64,000 nt of DNA from Thalassovita litoralis (GCF_900182725.1 NZ_FXTO01000002.1:1-64000), one strand, 5' to 3'; shown: positions 7,130-15,495, counted from the stretch's first letter. Notes: generated from the letters alone by a model not told the origin. A program made the numbers and translations.

Positions 7130-9739
7130 ATGCCTATCACCCCTCAAATTGATACGATTTTCGGCAGCGGCAGTGGGGTTTTCGGTCGCCTTGGTAGCAA
7201 CCCCGTTTCAACGGTATTGAGCGATGGTCGCATCGCTGTTGCTTGGAACGAATGGGAATATCCCGGCGATGGGTCTATTCCGGGGATCGACTATCAGGTC
7301 TGGACCAGCATCCTGAACCCCGATGGGACGATTTCGGTTCCGGCAAGCATTGTGAACGATACCAATGTCGGCTCTCACGGTGCGCCACAGATCGCGGCGC
7401 TGTCCGATGGCGGATATGTTGTCAACTGGATCGTGATGAACCATGAAACGGTGCAGGGCGACGGCCAGACTGTCTATACCTATGAATCTATGGTGCGCAG
7501 CTTTACTGCGACTGGCACCGCCGAAGGTGCGGCGGCCGAGGTATCGCCGGATTTGGCGGTGTATGATCCGTCTGACTATAATTCAATGCTGTCCAATAAC
7601 ATCACACGGTCCAACATCATCAGCCTTGATGGGGGCGGGGCGTTGACGTTGTACAGCTACCGCGAAAGCGGGGCGATCTATGATGATGCGGGCACATGGG
7701 CGCGCGTCGTGGGTAATGACGGGCAAACGCTGGGCACCCCCGTCCGCATTTGGGAAAGCAGCAACTCGACAATGGAGGCGGTGCAACTCACCTCTGGCGA
7801 TCTGGTGTTCCTGAATTACGAGGGCGACTTGGTCGGCTATTCCATCCGCATCACGGGCGCGGATTTGACCAGCGCCCCAACCTCGGTTCCCGGTGCAACC
7901 GGGCCGGTTGAATTCCTGCATGACCCTGAACCTTTCCTGAATGCCACCGGCTATATTTCCGGTGTGCGATTGGCCGCGCTAAGCGATGGAAGCTTCACCG
8001 TCATTTATGGCTACAATCATCAACTGGGCGCGGACAACGACGAATCCCTGCGTCTGGACCGTTACGATGCGGCGGGACAATATCAATCAACCGTGGTGAT
8101 CCCCGTGCTGGATGACGTGGTGCAGCAGCCCGGTGCCGTTCCCTATGAAATTCTGGGGCTGTCTGGCGGTCGTATCATGGTGGTGTGGTCTCATGCCGTG
8201 GCCTATGGCGATCTGGACATAATGGGCGTGATCGTCAACGCAGACGGTACGCTGGAAAGCGTCCCTGCCGTGATCAACCCCAACACCACCGGATTGCAAT
8301 TGCTGGGGGATTTGTCGCTGTTGCCGAACGGTGATGTTTTCATGACCGTGACCGACGCCTCCGGTGCGCTGGTGGGCGGCGTTGCCGATTACATGCACGG
8401 CGTTGTGCTGGATGTGCCCGGCGTTGTGGCGCCCATTGGGGTGAACTATGTCGGCACCAGCGGGCATGACACGTTCTATGGCGGTGCGGCGGATGATACT
8501 GCGCATGGCTATGCCGGGAACGATACGCTGGGTGGCGGCGGCGGCAATGACAGCCTGTTCGGCGAGGCCGGAAATGACATGCTGATGGGCAATGCAGGCC
8601 GCGACTATCTGGACGGTGGTGCTGGATACGATCAGCTTTGGGCCGGGGCGGACAATGACACCCTGATGGGGGGAAACGGGGCGGATGTGTTGGGCGCCGA
8701 TCTGGGCAATGACCTGATCTATGGCGATGACACGGTTGAAAGCGCACTGGATGGGAATGACTCGATCTACGCCGGGGCCGGAAATGATACGGCCTATGGC
8801 ATGGGCGGGAACGATGAAATCTGGTTGGGCGATGGCCTGAACCTTGCCTATGGTGGCAGCGGTGACGACGTGTTGGGCGGTGGAGCAGATGCCGACAGCC
8901 TGCATGGGGGCGATGGTCAGGATTCCCTTTATGCCGGGGCTGGTGACGATTCGATCTGGGGCGATGCTGGCAACGATATTATCTGGACAGGCACCGGCAG
9001 CGATTGGGCTGATGGCGGCGCAGGTAACGATTTGCTGGGCGGGGTCGATGGCGATGACACGCTGTTGGGCGGCCTTGGCGATGACACGCTGTATGGCGGG
9101 GCTGGCGACGACAGCCTTGAAGGCGGCGATGGCAACGATGAAATCTGGGGTGGAACCGGGGCCAACACATTGCACGGCGGCGCGGGTAACGACCTGCTGG
9201 GCGGTGGCGCATTGAATGATGTCATTCATGGCGGCAGCGGGCATGACACGATTTATGCGGCGGCGGGTGATGATTATATCACCGGCGATTACGGTAACGA
9301 TGAAATCTGGGCCGGGGCTGGCAACGATACGCTGGACGGCGGCGACGATCAGGACACGCTGGCTGGTCTGGACGGGAACGACAGTATCACCGGGGGCCGG
9401 GGCGACGATCTGTTGATGGGGGCCGCTGGGGCGGACACATTGGTTGGGGATGCCGGGAATGACACGATATGGGGCGGCGCGGATGCTGACCTGTTCGTGT
9501 TCACCGCTGGCGATGGTCAGGATATGATCGGTGACTTTAACGGCGTTGCGGGTGATCGGCTGAACCTAAGTGACAGCTTGTGGGCAGGGGCGGGTCCGCT
9601 GGATGCCACTGGGGTTGTTGCAGCCTATGCCAGCAACGGGGCGACTGGGATCGAGCTAAGCTTTACCGGCGGCGAAACCATTACCCTGACCGGGTTTTGG
9701 GATATGGCCAATCTGGATAGCTACATCACCATCGTCTGA
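7130..9739 (+). CDS. RTX calcium-binding protein with N-terminal propeller-like repeats, probably type I secreted
   Basis: An 869-residue protein if it starts at 7130 (AAAGGG upstream); the frame is open back to 7061 but that extension looks non-coding. Residues about 20-430 contain seven spaced copies of a motif like LSDGGxxVxW, which suggests a seven-bladed beta-propeller. Residues about 440-790 are glycine/aspartate RTX nonapeptides of the GGxGxDxLx type that bind calcium. The last 80 residues, with LFVFTAGDGQD and a hydrophobic end, look like a type I secretion signal; there is no N-terminal signal peptide. No ABC exporter or membrane fusion gene is nearby. The 253 bp upstream (6877-7129) show no gene. 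Function is unknown; adhesion or glycan binding is a guess. Confidence 0.87.
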   Translation: MPITPQIDTIFGSGSGVFGRLGSNPVSTVLSDGRIAVAWNEWEYPGDGSIPGIDYQVWTSILNPDGTISVPASIVNDTNVGSHGAPQIAALSDGGYVVNWIVMNHETVQGDGQTVYTYESMVRSFTATGTAEGAAAEVSPDLAVYDPSDYNSMLSNNITRSNIISLDGGGALTLYSYRESGAIYDDAGTWARVVGNDGQTLGTPVRIWESSNSTMEAVQLTSGDLVFLNYEGDLVGYSIRITGADLTSAPTSVPGATGPVEFLHDPEPFLNATGYISGVRLAALSDGSFTVIYGYNHQLGADNDESLRLDRYDAAGQYQSTVVIPVLDDVVQQPGAVPYEILGLSGGRIMVVWSHAVAYGDLDIMGVIVNADGTLESVPAVINPNTTGLQLLGDLSLLPNGDVFMTVTDASGALVGGVADYMHGVVLDVPGVVAPIGVNYVGTSGHDTFYGGAADDTAHGYAGNDTLGGGGGNDSLFGEAGNDMLMGNAGRDYLDGGAGYDQLWAGADNDTLMGGNGADVLGADLGNDLIYGDDTVESALDGNDSIYAGAGNDTAYGMGGNDEIWLGDGLNLAYGGSGDDVLGGGADADSLHGGDGQDSLYAGAGDDSIWGDAGNDIIWTGTGSDWADGGAGNDLLGGVDGDDTLLGGLGDDTLYGGAGDDSLEGGDGNDEIWGGTGANTLHGGAGNDLLGGGALNDVIHGGSGHDTIYAAAGDDYITGDYGNDEIWAGAGNDTLDGGDDQDTLAGLDGNDSITGGRGDDLLMGAAGADTLVGDAGNDTIWGGADADLFVFTAGDGQDMIGDFNGVAGDRLNLSDSLWAGAGPLDATGVVAAYASNGATGIELSFTGGETITLTGFWDMANLDSYITIV
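8810..9490 (+). repeat. 162-bp (54-residue) higher-order tandem repeat in the RTX domain
   Basis: The pentapeptide ND(E/I/T)IW recurs with its first base at 8810, 8972, 9134, 9296 and 9458, exactly 162 bp apart each time. Each unit is six RTX nonapeptides. One earlier, related unit begins about 183 bp upstream and carries a seven-residue insertion. The copies differ in sequence, so this is a protein-level period rather than a recent DNA duplication. Confidence 0.88.
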
Positions 9740-9760
9740 ACCAGACGGGCATACAAAATC

Positions 9761-9789
9761 AAAAGGGCAGCGATGGGCTGCCCTTTTTT
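9761..9789. terminator. Bidirectional intrinsic terminator
   Basis: AAAAGGGCAGC (9761-9771) pairs perfectly with GCTGCCCTTTT (9777-9787) around a 5-base loop. T-runs occur on both strands. It separates the convergent RTX gene and the CitE-like gene. Confidence 0.93.
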
Positions 9790-9811
9790 GTGTGTTTGGG
9801 GGCGTCGCCGC

Positions 9812-10603
9812 CTATTCAGATGCGGCCAGTATGGCACGGGCGCGTATACGGACGGGTTCATCCACCATAGCGCCATCCACCGATACGGCCCCATCCCCGG
9901 ACTCCAGAACCCGCCGCGCCCAGTTCAGTTCTGCGGCGCTGGGGGCGAAGGCGCGTAACACGTCGGCAATTTGTTTCGGGTGGATGCACAGCTTTCCGGT
10001 CATCCCCATGTGCCGTGCATGAAGCGCGTCGTCGAAGCTGACAGCCAGATCATCCAGTTGCGTTGTCACGCCATCAATCGGGGCGGCAATCCCGGCCAGT
10101 CGCGACGCCAATACCAGTTCACTGCGCACGGGCAGCAGCACGTCGCGCAAGTGGTGGCACCCCAGATCGGCGCAGTAATCCACAGACCCAAAGGCCAAAC
10201 GTTCCACCCCTTGCAGCGCGGCGATGGCGCGGGCGTTGGATAAGCCCTTGGCCGTTTCTATCAATGCGATCAGCGGAATCCCCTGCAAGGCCGCAACGGT
10301 GGCCGACACTTCGGCCAGATATTCGGACTTTGGCAACATCACCGCAGAGGGTGCCAAGGCCCGCACGGCTGCCATGTCCTTTGGATGCCAGGCGGTGCCT
10401 GCCGCGTTGATCCGCACAATGACCGGCAAATCAGTGAAATCCGTGCGCAGCGCATCGCGTGCGGTGTCCTTGTCTGCGATGGCTACGGCGTCTTCCAGAT
10501 CAAGAATGATGGCATCCGCGCCTGATCCTGCGGCCTTGGCAAACCGTTCCGGCCGCGAGGCGGGAACGAAAAGCGGGGCGCGAATATGGGATAGGTTTAC
10601 CAT
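9812..10603 (-). CDS. HpcH/HpaI aldolase, CitE-like acyl-CoA lyase
   Basis: A 263-residue CitE-like TIM-barrel lyase. It has the substrate-binding RAPLFVPASRPER near the start, ILDLEDAV (acidic metal ligand), VIVRINA, the second metal-binding region LIALIETAKG, and LCIHPKQI near the C terminus. Relatives cleave citramalyl-CoA, malyl-CoA or beta-methylmalyl-CoA, or hydrolyse malyl-CoA. I chose the ATG at 10603 because it overlaps the upstream hydratase stop by 7 bases and begins the conserved fold. Pairing with the MaoC-like gene suggests consecutive hydration and cleavage, for example of itaconyl-/mesaconyl-CoA through citramalyl-CoA. The exact substrate is not resolved. Confidence 0.85.
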   Translation of the reverse strand: MVNLSHIRAPLFVPASRPERFAKAAGSGADAIILDLEDAVAIADKDTARDALRTDFTDLPVIVRINAAGTAWHPKDMAAVRALAPSAVMLPKSEYLAEVSATVAALQGIPLIALIETAKGLSNARAIAALQGVERLAFGSVDYCADLGCHHLRDVLLPVRSELVLASRLAGIAAPIDGVTTQLDDLAVSFDDALHARHMGMTGKLCIHPKQIADVLRAFAPSAAELNWARRVLESGDGAVSVDGAMVDEPVRIRARAILAASE

Positions 10604-11433
10604 TCTGCCTGTGCCTCCATCGCGACAGGGCCACCCGTGCGGGCGGTCCACAGTTTCAGACCTGCGCCGTCGGTGCTGGCGTTCAAGGTGAAATCAGCGT
10701 CATCAAAGATCGGCGACAGGCTGCGGAACCGGAAATATCTGGGCGGTTTACCATGAAGATCGGCAGCGTATTGGCACAGCTGTGTGGCCTGCATTGGGCC
10801 ATGCACGATCAGGCCCGGATAGCCTTCGACCCCGGTCGCATAGGGTTTGTCGTAGTGGATGCGGTGGCCGTTGAAGGTAAGCGCGGAATAGCGAAACAGC
10901 AGCGGTGCGGTCGGGGTGACGGTACGGTGCTGTTCCCCAATCGCAGCGGGGGCGGGGGCTGTAGTGGTTGTCCCGGTCGGACTGGCCCCACGGTAAACGA
11001 TGTCCTGCCGTTCCGTCAGAACCTTTAGCCCGTTGCTGGTCACATCATGGTCGACGGTTACAAAACAAAGCGGCCCGGTGCGGCCCTGTTTCAGCGTTAC
11101 ATCTGTGATAACGGACCGGCGCGTGACAGTTTCGCCAATACGGATCGGACCGAAAAACTGTATCGCGCCACCGGCCCACATGCGGCGGGGTAATGGCACG
11201 GGCGGCAGGAACCCACCCCGCGCGGGATGCCCATCTTCGCCCAACTTCATCGTCGGGACAGTCGGTTGCGCCAGACAAAAATGGATCAGCAGGGGGGCAA
11301 CGTCACCGATTTCAGTCCCGGAATCGCGGTCGAATGTGGCATTGAACTGGCGCACTAAGGTCGGGTCGAGGTGTTCGCTGTCTTTCTGTTCGCGCCCAAT
11401 CCAGCCGCGCAGGTGGTCAATGTCGATTTCCAT
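10597..11433 (-). CDS. MaoC-like / FAS1-like dehydratase (mesaconyl-C4-CoA or itaconyl-CoA hydratase-like)
   Basis: A 278-residue double-hotdog protein. Its C-terminal half carries the hydratase-2-like signature around HYDKPYATGVEGYPGLIVHGP, with the catalytic Asp/His pair. Length and the N-terminal MEIDIDHLRGWIGR resemble mesaconyl-C4-CoA/itaconyl-CoA hydratases and related HTD2-like proteins. GGAGA precedes the start. It is the first gene of a two-gene operon with the CitE-like lyase, which is the known order of reactions in itaconate and mesaconate breakdown (hydration, then citramalyl-CoA cleavage). No CoA-transferase gene is next to it, so this assignment is an inference. An AT-rich region with a perfect inverted repeat lies 78 bases upstream. 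Confidence 0.82.
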   Translation of the reverse strand: MEIDIDHLRGWIGREQKDSEHLDPTLVRQFNATFDRDSGTEIGDVAPLLIHFCLAQPTVPTMKLGEDGHPARGGFLPPVPLPRRMWAGGAIQFFGPIRIGETVTRRSVITDVTLKQGRTGPLCFVTVDHDVTSNGLKVLTERQDIVYRGASPTGTTTTAPAPAAIGEQHRTVTPTAPLLFRYSALTFNGHRIHYDKPYATGVEGYPGLIVHGPMQATQLCQYAADLHGKPPRYFRFRSLSPIFDDADFTLNASTDGAGLKLWTARTGGPVAMEAQAEW

Positions 11434-11510
11434 TGCCGGGTCTCCGAAAAGTTTCAGCCTGACCTAGCCCAGTGTGGCGGCATTGAACAAATATATGTTT
11501 TTAATCTTCT

Positions 11511-11529
11511 GTATATGAAATTTATATAC
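11511..11529. promoter_or_regulatory. Perfect inverted repeat GTATAT-N7-ATATAC, possible operator
   Basis: GTATAT (11511-11516) and ATATAC (11524-11529) flank GAAATTT, in the AT-rich 160-bp region between the divergent hydratase-lyase operon and tusA. Symmetry and location suit a dimeric repressor site. No regulator gene is adjacent, so the partner is unknown. Confidence 0.4.
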
Positions 11530-11593
11530 CTTATCGTTTTGCGCCAGACGGTCCCAGTAGACAGCCCCGGATGGCTGGTTTACCAGCTTGGTC

Positions 11594-11824
11594 ATGACTT
11601 TTGATGACAGCTATGATGCTTCTGGGTTGCTATGCCCCTTGCCCGTGCTGAAGGCGCGGAAACGGTTGTTGGCGTTGCAACCGGGGCAGGTGTTGCGCCT
11701 GATTGCAACGGACCCGGCGGCGATCGTGGACGTGCCACATTTTTGTGCGCAAACAGGGTACGAGCTTTTGGGGATGGAAGACCCCAGCCCGGAAACGCAG
11801 GTTTACTTCATCCGAAAACACTGA
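11594..11824 (+). CDS. tusA: TusA/SirA-family sulfurtransferase
   Basis: A 76-residue sulfur carrier. The family motif CPLP is at 14-17, with Cys14 the persulfide-bearing residue, followed by the helix LKARKRLLAL and the core GQVLRLIATDPAAIVDVP. TusA proteins pass sulfur to tRNA thiolation and molybdenum cofactor maturation. The ATG at 11594 is preferred over the in-frame TTG at 11588 because the conserved region starts there. The gene converges on mobA and their 3' ends overlap by 22 bases. That supports a role in molybdenum enzyme maturation, but does not prove it. Confidence 0.86.
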   Translation: MTFDDSYDASGLLCPLPVLKARKRLLALQPGQVLRLIATDPAAIVDVPHFCAQTGYELLGMEDPSPETQVYFIRKH

Positions 11825-12423
11825 TCCCCACGGGCCAAGGCGCGGGCCTGACGCAAATCCTGCGGGGTGTTGATGTTGAAAAATGGGTCCGCCCCACCAT
11901 GCGGGAATATGACCTGCGTGCCGCCATGCGCATCCGCCCACAGCCGCACCTTGCGGTCCCCGCGTTCCAGCGCATTGGCCAGATCGTCACGCAGCGCCAC
12001 GGGCCACATTCCAAATATGGGCTGTAACACCGGCGTTTCGCCGGGGGCCTGACTGGCGGCCAGCGTCAGCCCGCCGGGTTCTGCCAGACGCGCCACCAGA
12101 TCACGGGGAAAAAACGGTGTGTCAGCCGCCACCGTTACCACCCGATCCGCGCCCAAAGCTGCGGCCCAATCCATTGCAGCCAGAACCCCGGCCAACGGGC
12201 CGGGCTGATCCGCGATGCCATCCGCCAGAACGGGTCGCCGGAACCTTTGAAACCGCGCCGGGTTTCCGTTGGCGTTCAGCGCAAGTTCGCTGCATTGCGG
12301 GGCCAATCGTGCGATGACGTAATCCAACAGGGATTGCCCCGCCAAGGACAGCAAGCCTTTGTCGCCGCCGCCCATGCGGCTGGCTTTGCCACCTGCCAGT
12401 ATGACGCCCGGAACCTTCGTCAT
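11803..12423 (-). CDS. mobA: Molybdenum cofactor guanylyltransferase MobA
   Basis: A 206-residue nucleotidyltransferase that adds GMP to molybdopterin to make the MGD form of the cofactor. The N-terminal LAGGKASRMGGGDKG is the GTP-binding signature. VLADGIADQPGPLAGVLAAM and VAADTPFFP (metal-binding Asp) follow in family order, and FFNINTPQDL is the C-terminal signature. Length is typical. It reads toward tusA and overlaps its end. It is divergent from the DUF2478 gene with an 86-bp gap. Confidence 0.95.
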   Translation of the reverse strand: MTKVPGVILAGGKASRMGGGDKGLLSLAGQSLLDYVIARLAPQCSELALNANGNPARFQRFRRPVLADGIADQPGPLAGVLAAMDWAAALGADRVVTVAADTPFFPRDLVARLAEPGGLTLAASQAPGETPVLQPIFGMWPVALRDDLANALERGDRKVRLWADAHGGTQVIFPHGGADPFFNINTPQDLRQARALARGDQCFRMK

Positions 12424-12509
12424 GATGTGGTCCTTCCTGCGACCCTGCTGCCCTTTCGCAGCATAGTGGCATCCTGTAAGGGAGAATGATCCGTTGCAAG
12501 GGGCCGCAT

Positions 12510-13013
12510 ATGTTGGGCTTTATCATCTCTGAAAAACCGGGGCAGGCCGATGCGATTTTACAGCGGCTTGCGCAGGACTTGATTGTACAAGGCGTCAGAC
12601 TGACTGGCGCGGTTCAGGAAACCACGCGCCTGTCTGCCAATCAAAAGAAAAGTATGGCCTTGCATCTGCTGCCGGATGGCCCGCTGATTGGCATCAGTCA
12701 GGATCTTGGCCCGATGGCTACCGGCTGTTCTTTGGACCCAGACGGGTTGGAACAGGCGGTGGGGTTGATGGCCGCAGCGTTAGAGCGCCAGCCACAAATT
12801 CTATTGCTGAACAAATTCGGCAAGCAAGAAGCCGAGGGCCGTGGTGTCCGTCCACTGATCGGCGAGGCACTGGCGCGGGATATTCCCGTGTTGATCGGGG
12901 TCGGCCGGGAAAAGCTGCCCTTGTTTCAGGCGTTCGCGGGGGATATGGCGCAGGAATTACCGCGCGATTTGCCCGCCCTGCTGGATTGGTGTCAGCAGCA
13001 TATGACGGTCTGA
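12510..13013 (+). CDS. DUF2478 protein (molybdenum-associated NTPase-like)
   Basis: A 167-residue protein matching the DUF2478 family, which is often found with molybdate transport or molybdenum cofactor genes. It has LGFIISEKPGQADAILQRLA at the start, where relatives have a phosphate-loop-like region, but no intact Walker A is visible. LLLNKFGKQEAEGRGVRPLI is the best-conserved block. I prefer the ATG at 12510 over 12486 because AAGGGG lies six bases before it, while the upstream candidate has its purine run almost touching the ATG. Divergence from mobA supports a molybdenum link. Activity is unknown. Confidence 0.82.
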   Translation: MLGFIISEKPGQADAILQRLAQDLIVQGVRLTGAVQETTRLSANQKKSMALHLLPDGPLIGISQDLGPMATGCSLDPDGLEQAVGLMAAALERQPQILLLNKFGKQEAEGRGVRPLIGEALARDIPVLIGVGREKLPLFQAFAGDMAQELPRDLPALLDWCQQHMTV

Positions 13014-13030
13014 AACCGGGCCTTTGGCGT

Positions 13031-13474
13031 TCAGGCGGTTTGCGTGTCGATCCTGTGAATAGCGGCGTAAAGCGCGGTAATCCCCTGTTCCAGCGCAGCG
13101 CGATCTGCATCGGGCATTGCATCCAGAATGGACGCCGCACGCGCCCGGATCAACGGGTGAACCGTGGCAAACAGGTCGTGCCCTTTTTCCGTGCAGGAAT
13201 ACAGCCGCAGGCGGCGATCTTCGGATGGGGTGGCGCGGGTGATCAGCCCCTTTTTGTTCAGCCGATCCGCCGCGCGGCTGACCTGTACCTTGTCCAGCGA
13301 GGTACGCTTGGACAATTCAAGCGATGTGATCTGATCCACATCCGCCAACAGAAACAAAAGCCGCCATTCTTCGCGCGTCAGGCCAAAATCGGTTTGGTAC
13401 ACGTCCACCAAATGACGCGAAAAAGATTCCGCCGTGACGGCCAGTCGATATGGGAAAAAATCGGTCAGTTGCAT
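13031..13474 (-). CDS. MarR-family transcriptional regulator
   Basis: A 147-residue winged-helix regulator. The HTH region is ITSLELSKRTSLDKVQVSRAADRL, followed by the wing RATPSEDRRLRLY typical of MarR proteins that sense small phenolic compounds. It lies downstream of, and on the same strand as, the DUF2783-monooxygenase-MBL genes, separated from them by a hairpin at 13539-13570. It may regulate itself or the aromatic hydroxylase cluster. A second, only distantly similar MarR gene lies at the other end of the cluster (16645-17121). Confidence 0.9.
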   Translation of the reverse strand: MQLTDFFPYRLAVTAESFSRHLVDVYQTDFGLTREEWRLLFLLADVDQITSLELSKRTSLDKVQVSRAADRLNKKGLITRATPSEDRRLRLYSCTEKGHDLFATVHPLIRARAASILDAMPDADRAALEQGITALYAAIHRIDTQTA

Positions 13475-13538
13475 GGCTGTGGTCCGTGTTCTGTGTCTTG
13501 TGCCGGATACTGCCCCAAAGATAAAGGCCGAAGACGGG

Positions 13539-13570
13539 AAAGACCCCGGCGTGGATGAACCGGGGTCTTT
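13539..13570. terminator. Hairpin terminator after the DUF2783 gene
   Basis: AAAGACCCCGG (13539-13549) and CCGGGGTCTTT (13560-13570) form a perfect 11-bp stem with a 10-base loop. On the minus strand it lies just after the DUF2783 stop. The T-run is short, so its efficiency is uncertain. Confidence 0.75.
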
Positions 13571-13581
13571 AGGTGTGTGGT

Positions 13582-13773
13582 TTAGTCCAGCTTGGCAGCG
13601 GCCAGAACCTGTTCCAGCACCTCTTGGTCGCCGATGTGATTGGCCATCAGCAGGATGATCCGGGCGTTCAGGGCCATGCTGGCATCGTCGCTTAGGCCGT
13701 CATGGACCGCGATCAGCCGGGCATAGAAATCATCCGCTTTTGCCAGATTGGGTTGGGTGTTCAGCATTGCCAT
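13582..13773 (-). CDS. DUF2783 small protein
   Basis: A 63-residue soluble protein of the DUF2783 family, with two predicted helices around KADDFYARLIAVHDGL and MALNARIILLMANHIGD. The ATG at 13773 lies 4 bases after the monooxygenase stop. Its ribosome binding site AAAGGA sits inside the last codons of that gene, so the two are translationally coupled. The family is usually seen next to flavin monooxygenases of this type, which suggests an accessory subunit or stabilising partner. Its biochemical role is unknown. Confidence 0.82.
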   Translation of the reverse strand: MAMLNTQPNLAKADDFYARLIAVHDGLSDDASMALNARIILLMANHIGDQEVLEQVLAAAKLD

Positions 13774-13777
13774 CAGG

Positions 13778-15403
13778 TTATTCCTTTCCGCAGGCTTTGC
13801 GCAGGGCGGCCCGCAGCGCGGTTTCGTCATAGCTGTCCCAGCGGGCGGCGACATGCTGATCCGGGCGGATCAGATAAACGCCGGATTTCGTGGTCCCCAA
13901 ATAGCGATCAGCCAAGGCACCCGTGGTATCGTCTGCCGCCGACAGCGCCATGCGGGTGGCGGTCACGCCGTCTTCGGTCACGCTGTCCGGGGCATCGGCG
14001 TCGATGGTCAGGATCTGAAAGCGGCTGCCCAATTGACCCAACAGGAACCCATCCCCCAACGGGGCGTCAGGGCAGGGGCTGCCGGGGCGGCTGCGGGCAG
14101 GGCCGCCAATCAGGGCGTCGGGACCGTTCAGCGACAGGCCGTCATAGGTGCAAGGCACCGACAGGCGACCGGAATTCACGATGGGGCGGGCGAAATCGTA
14201 ATGTTCCGCCAAATCCAGCACCGCGTTGCGGAATACATGGCTGACCTTGGATTTCGGGGTGATGAAATCGGTCGAACGGGTGGAGTTCAGAATGTTTTCA
14301 TCTGCGCCATGCACCCGTTCTTCGTTATAGGTGTCCAGCAGGGTGTCAGGCGCTTCGCCCCGGATCACCATGCCCAGTTTCCAGCCCAGATTGTCCACGT
14401 CCTGCATCCCGGAATTGGCCCCACGGGCGCCAAACGGGCTGACCTGATGCGCGGCATCCCCGGCAAAGAACACGCGGCCATGACGGAAATTATCCATCCG
14501 CTTGCATTGGAACGTGTAGATCGAGGACCAGACCATTTCATAATCCACGCCTTCGCCCAGGAACGCATCCAGGCGGCGGCGGATATTTTCCTCTTTCATT
14601 TCTTCCTTGCGGTCGACGTCCCAGCCAATCTGGAAATCCACGCGCCAAACGTCATCGGGCTGTTTGTGCAGCAGGGTCGATGCGCCCTGACCGTGGGTCG
14701 GTTCAAACCAGAACCAGCGTTCGGTCGGGAAGTTTTCCGACTTCATTTTGATATCGGCAATCAGGAAGCTGTCCTGAAAAACCTTGCCGGTGAAATCATA
14801 GCCCAGCATGGTCCGCAGCGGCGACGATGCGCCATCGCACCCGATCAGCCAATCCGCTTCGATTGTATAAGTCCCGTCCGGGGTCAGAATTTCGATTTCC
14901 ACATAATCGTCATGCGGAATGACGTTTTCGACCCGGTTTTTGCCGCGCACTTCAAGGGGCGCGCCCTCGGCCTGCATGGCCTCGAACCGATCCAGCATGA
15001 AGCTTTCAAAATAGGGCTGCTGCATGTTGATAAAGGCCGGGTATTCATGGCCTTCTTCGGGCAACAGGTTGAATTCAAAAACCTTGCGGTCCTTGTGGAA
15101 CACTTTGCCCAGATTCCACACCACGCCTTTTTCCACCATCGGTTTGCCACAGCCATAGCGGTCAGCGATTTCCAGACAGCGTTTGGCGAAACAGATGGCA
15201 CGGCTGCCCATGCCCACGCCTTCGTGGTCGTCCAGTACCAGAACCGGAATGCCCTGCTGGCCTAAATCCAGCGCGGTTGCCACCCCGATGGGGCCGCCAC
15301 CCATCACCACAACCGGATGACGCACCGGCGTTGCGGCGTCCTGATCGGGTGATTTTTTGTAGGGGTAGCGTTTGAAGGCGAGCGTATATCTGTCGTCAAA
15401 CAT
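13778..15403 (-). CDS. FAD-dependent aromatic monooxygenase (MhpA/PHBH-like hydroxylase)
   Basis: A 541-residue class A flavoprotein hydroxylase. The dinucleotide-binding VVVMGGGPIGVATAL is near residue 32, and the second FAD motif is FFAGDAAHQVSPFGARGANSG. A C-terminal thioredoxin-like tail is expected for the 3-(3-hydroxyphenyl)propionate hydroxylase subgroup, and the length fits. The start at 15403 has a strong GGAGGAG. Such enzymes use NAD(P)H and oxygen to hydroxylate phenolic acids. It lies between an MBL-fold gene and DUF2783, with MarR genes at both sides. A substrate such as a hydroxyphenyl acid is likely but cannot be specified. No ring-cleavage dioxygenase is in the window. Confidence 0.88.
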   Translation of the reverse strand: MFDDRYTLAFKRYPYKKSPDQDAATPVRHPVVVMGGGPIGVATALDLGQQGIPVLVLDDHEGVGMGSRAICFAKRCLEIADRYGCGKPMVEKGVVWNLGKVFHKDRKVFEFNLLPEEGHEYPAFINMQQPYFESFMLDRFEAMQAEGAPLEVRGKNRVENVIPHDDYVEIEILTPDGTYTIEADWLIGCDGASSPLRTMLGYDFTGKVFQDSFLIADIKMKSENFPTERWFWFEPTHGQGASTLLHKQPDDVWRVDFQIGWDVDRKEEMKEENIRRRLDAFLGEGVDYEMVWSSIYTFQCKRMDNFRHGRVFFAGDAAHQVSPFGARGANSGMQDVDNLGWKLGMVIRGEAPDTLLDTYNEERVHGADENILNSTRSTDFITPKSKVSHVFRNAVLDLAEHYDFARPIVNSGRLSVPCTYDGLSLNGPDALIGGPARSRPGSPCPDAPLGDGFLLGQLGSRFQILTIDADAPDSVTEDGVTATRMALSAADDTTGALADRYLGTTKSGVYLIRPDQHVAARWDSYDETALRAALRKACGKE

Positions 15404-15495
15404 GGTGTCTCCTCCGAATGCGGGCGGCCTGTGCGCAAGCCCGCTTGGTATTAAGGCGCAGGAACCGGCCCCGTGTGGGGCTAGTCCGTAAATGT

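Noticed and set aside
8455-9500. Regular repeats that might be a CRISPR or satellite array
   Set aside because: The repeats are in frame, degenerate at DNA level and encode RTX nonapeptides. There are no identical repeats separated by unique spacers.
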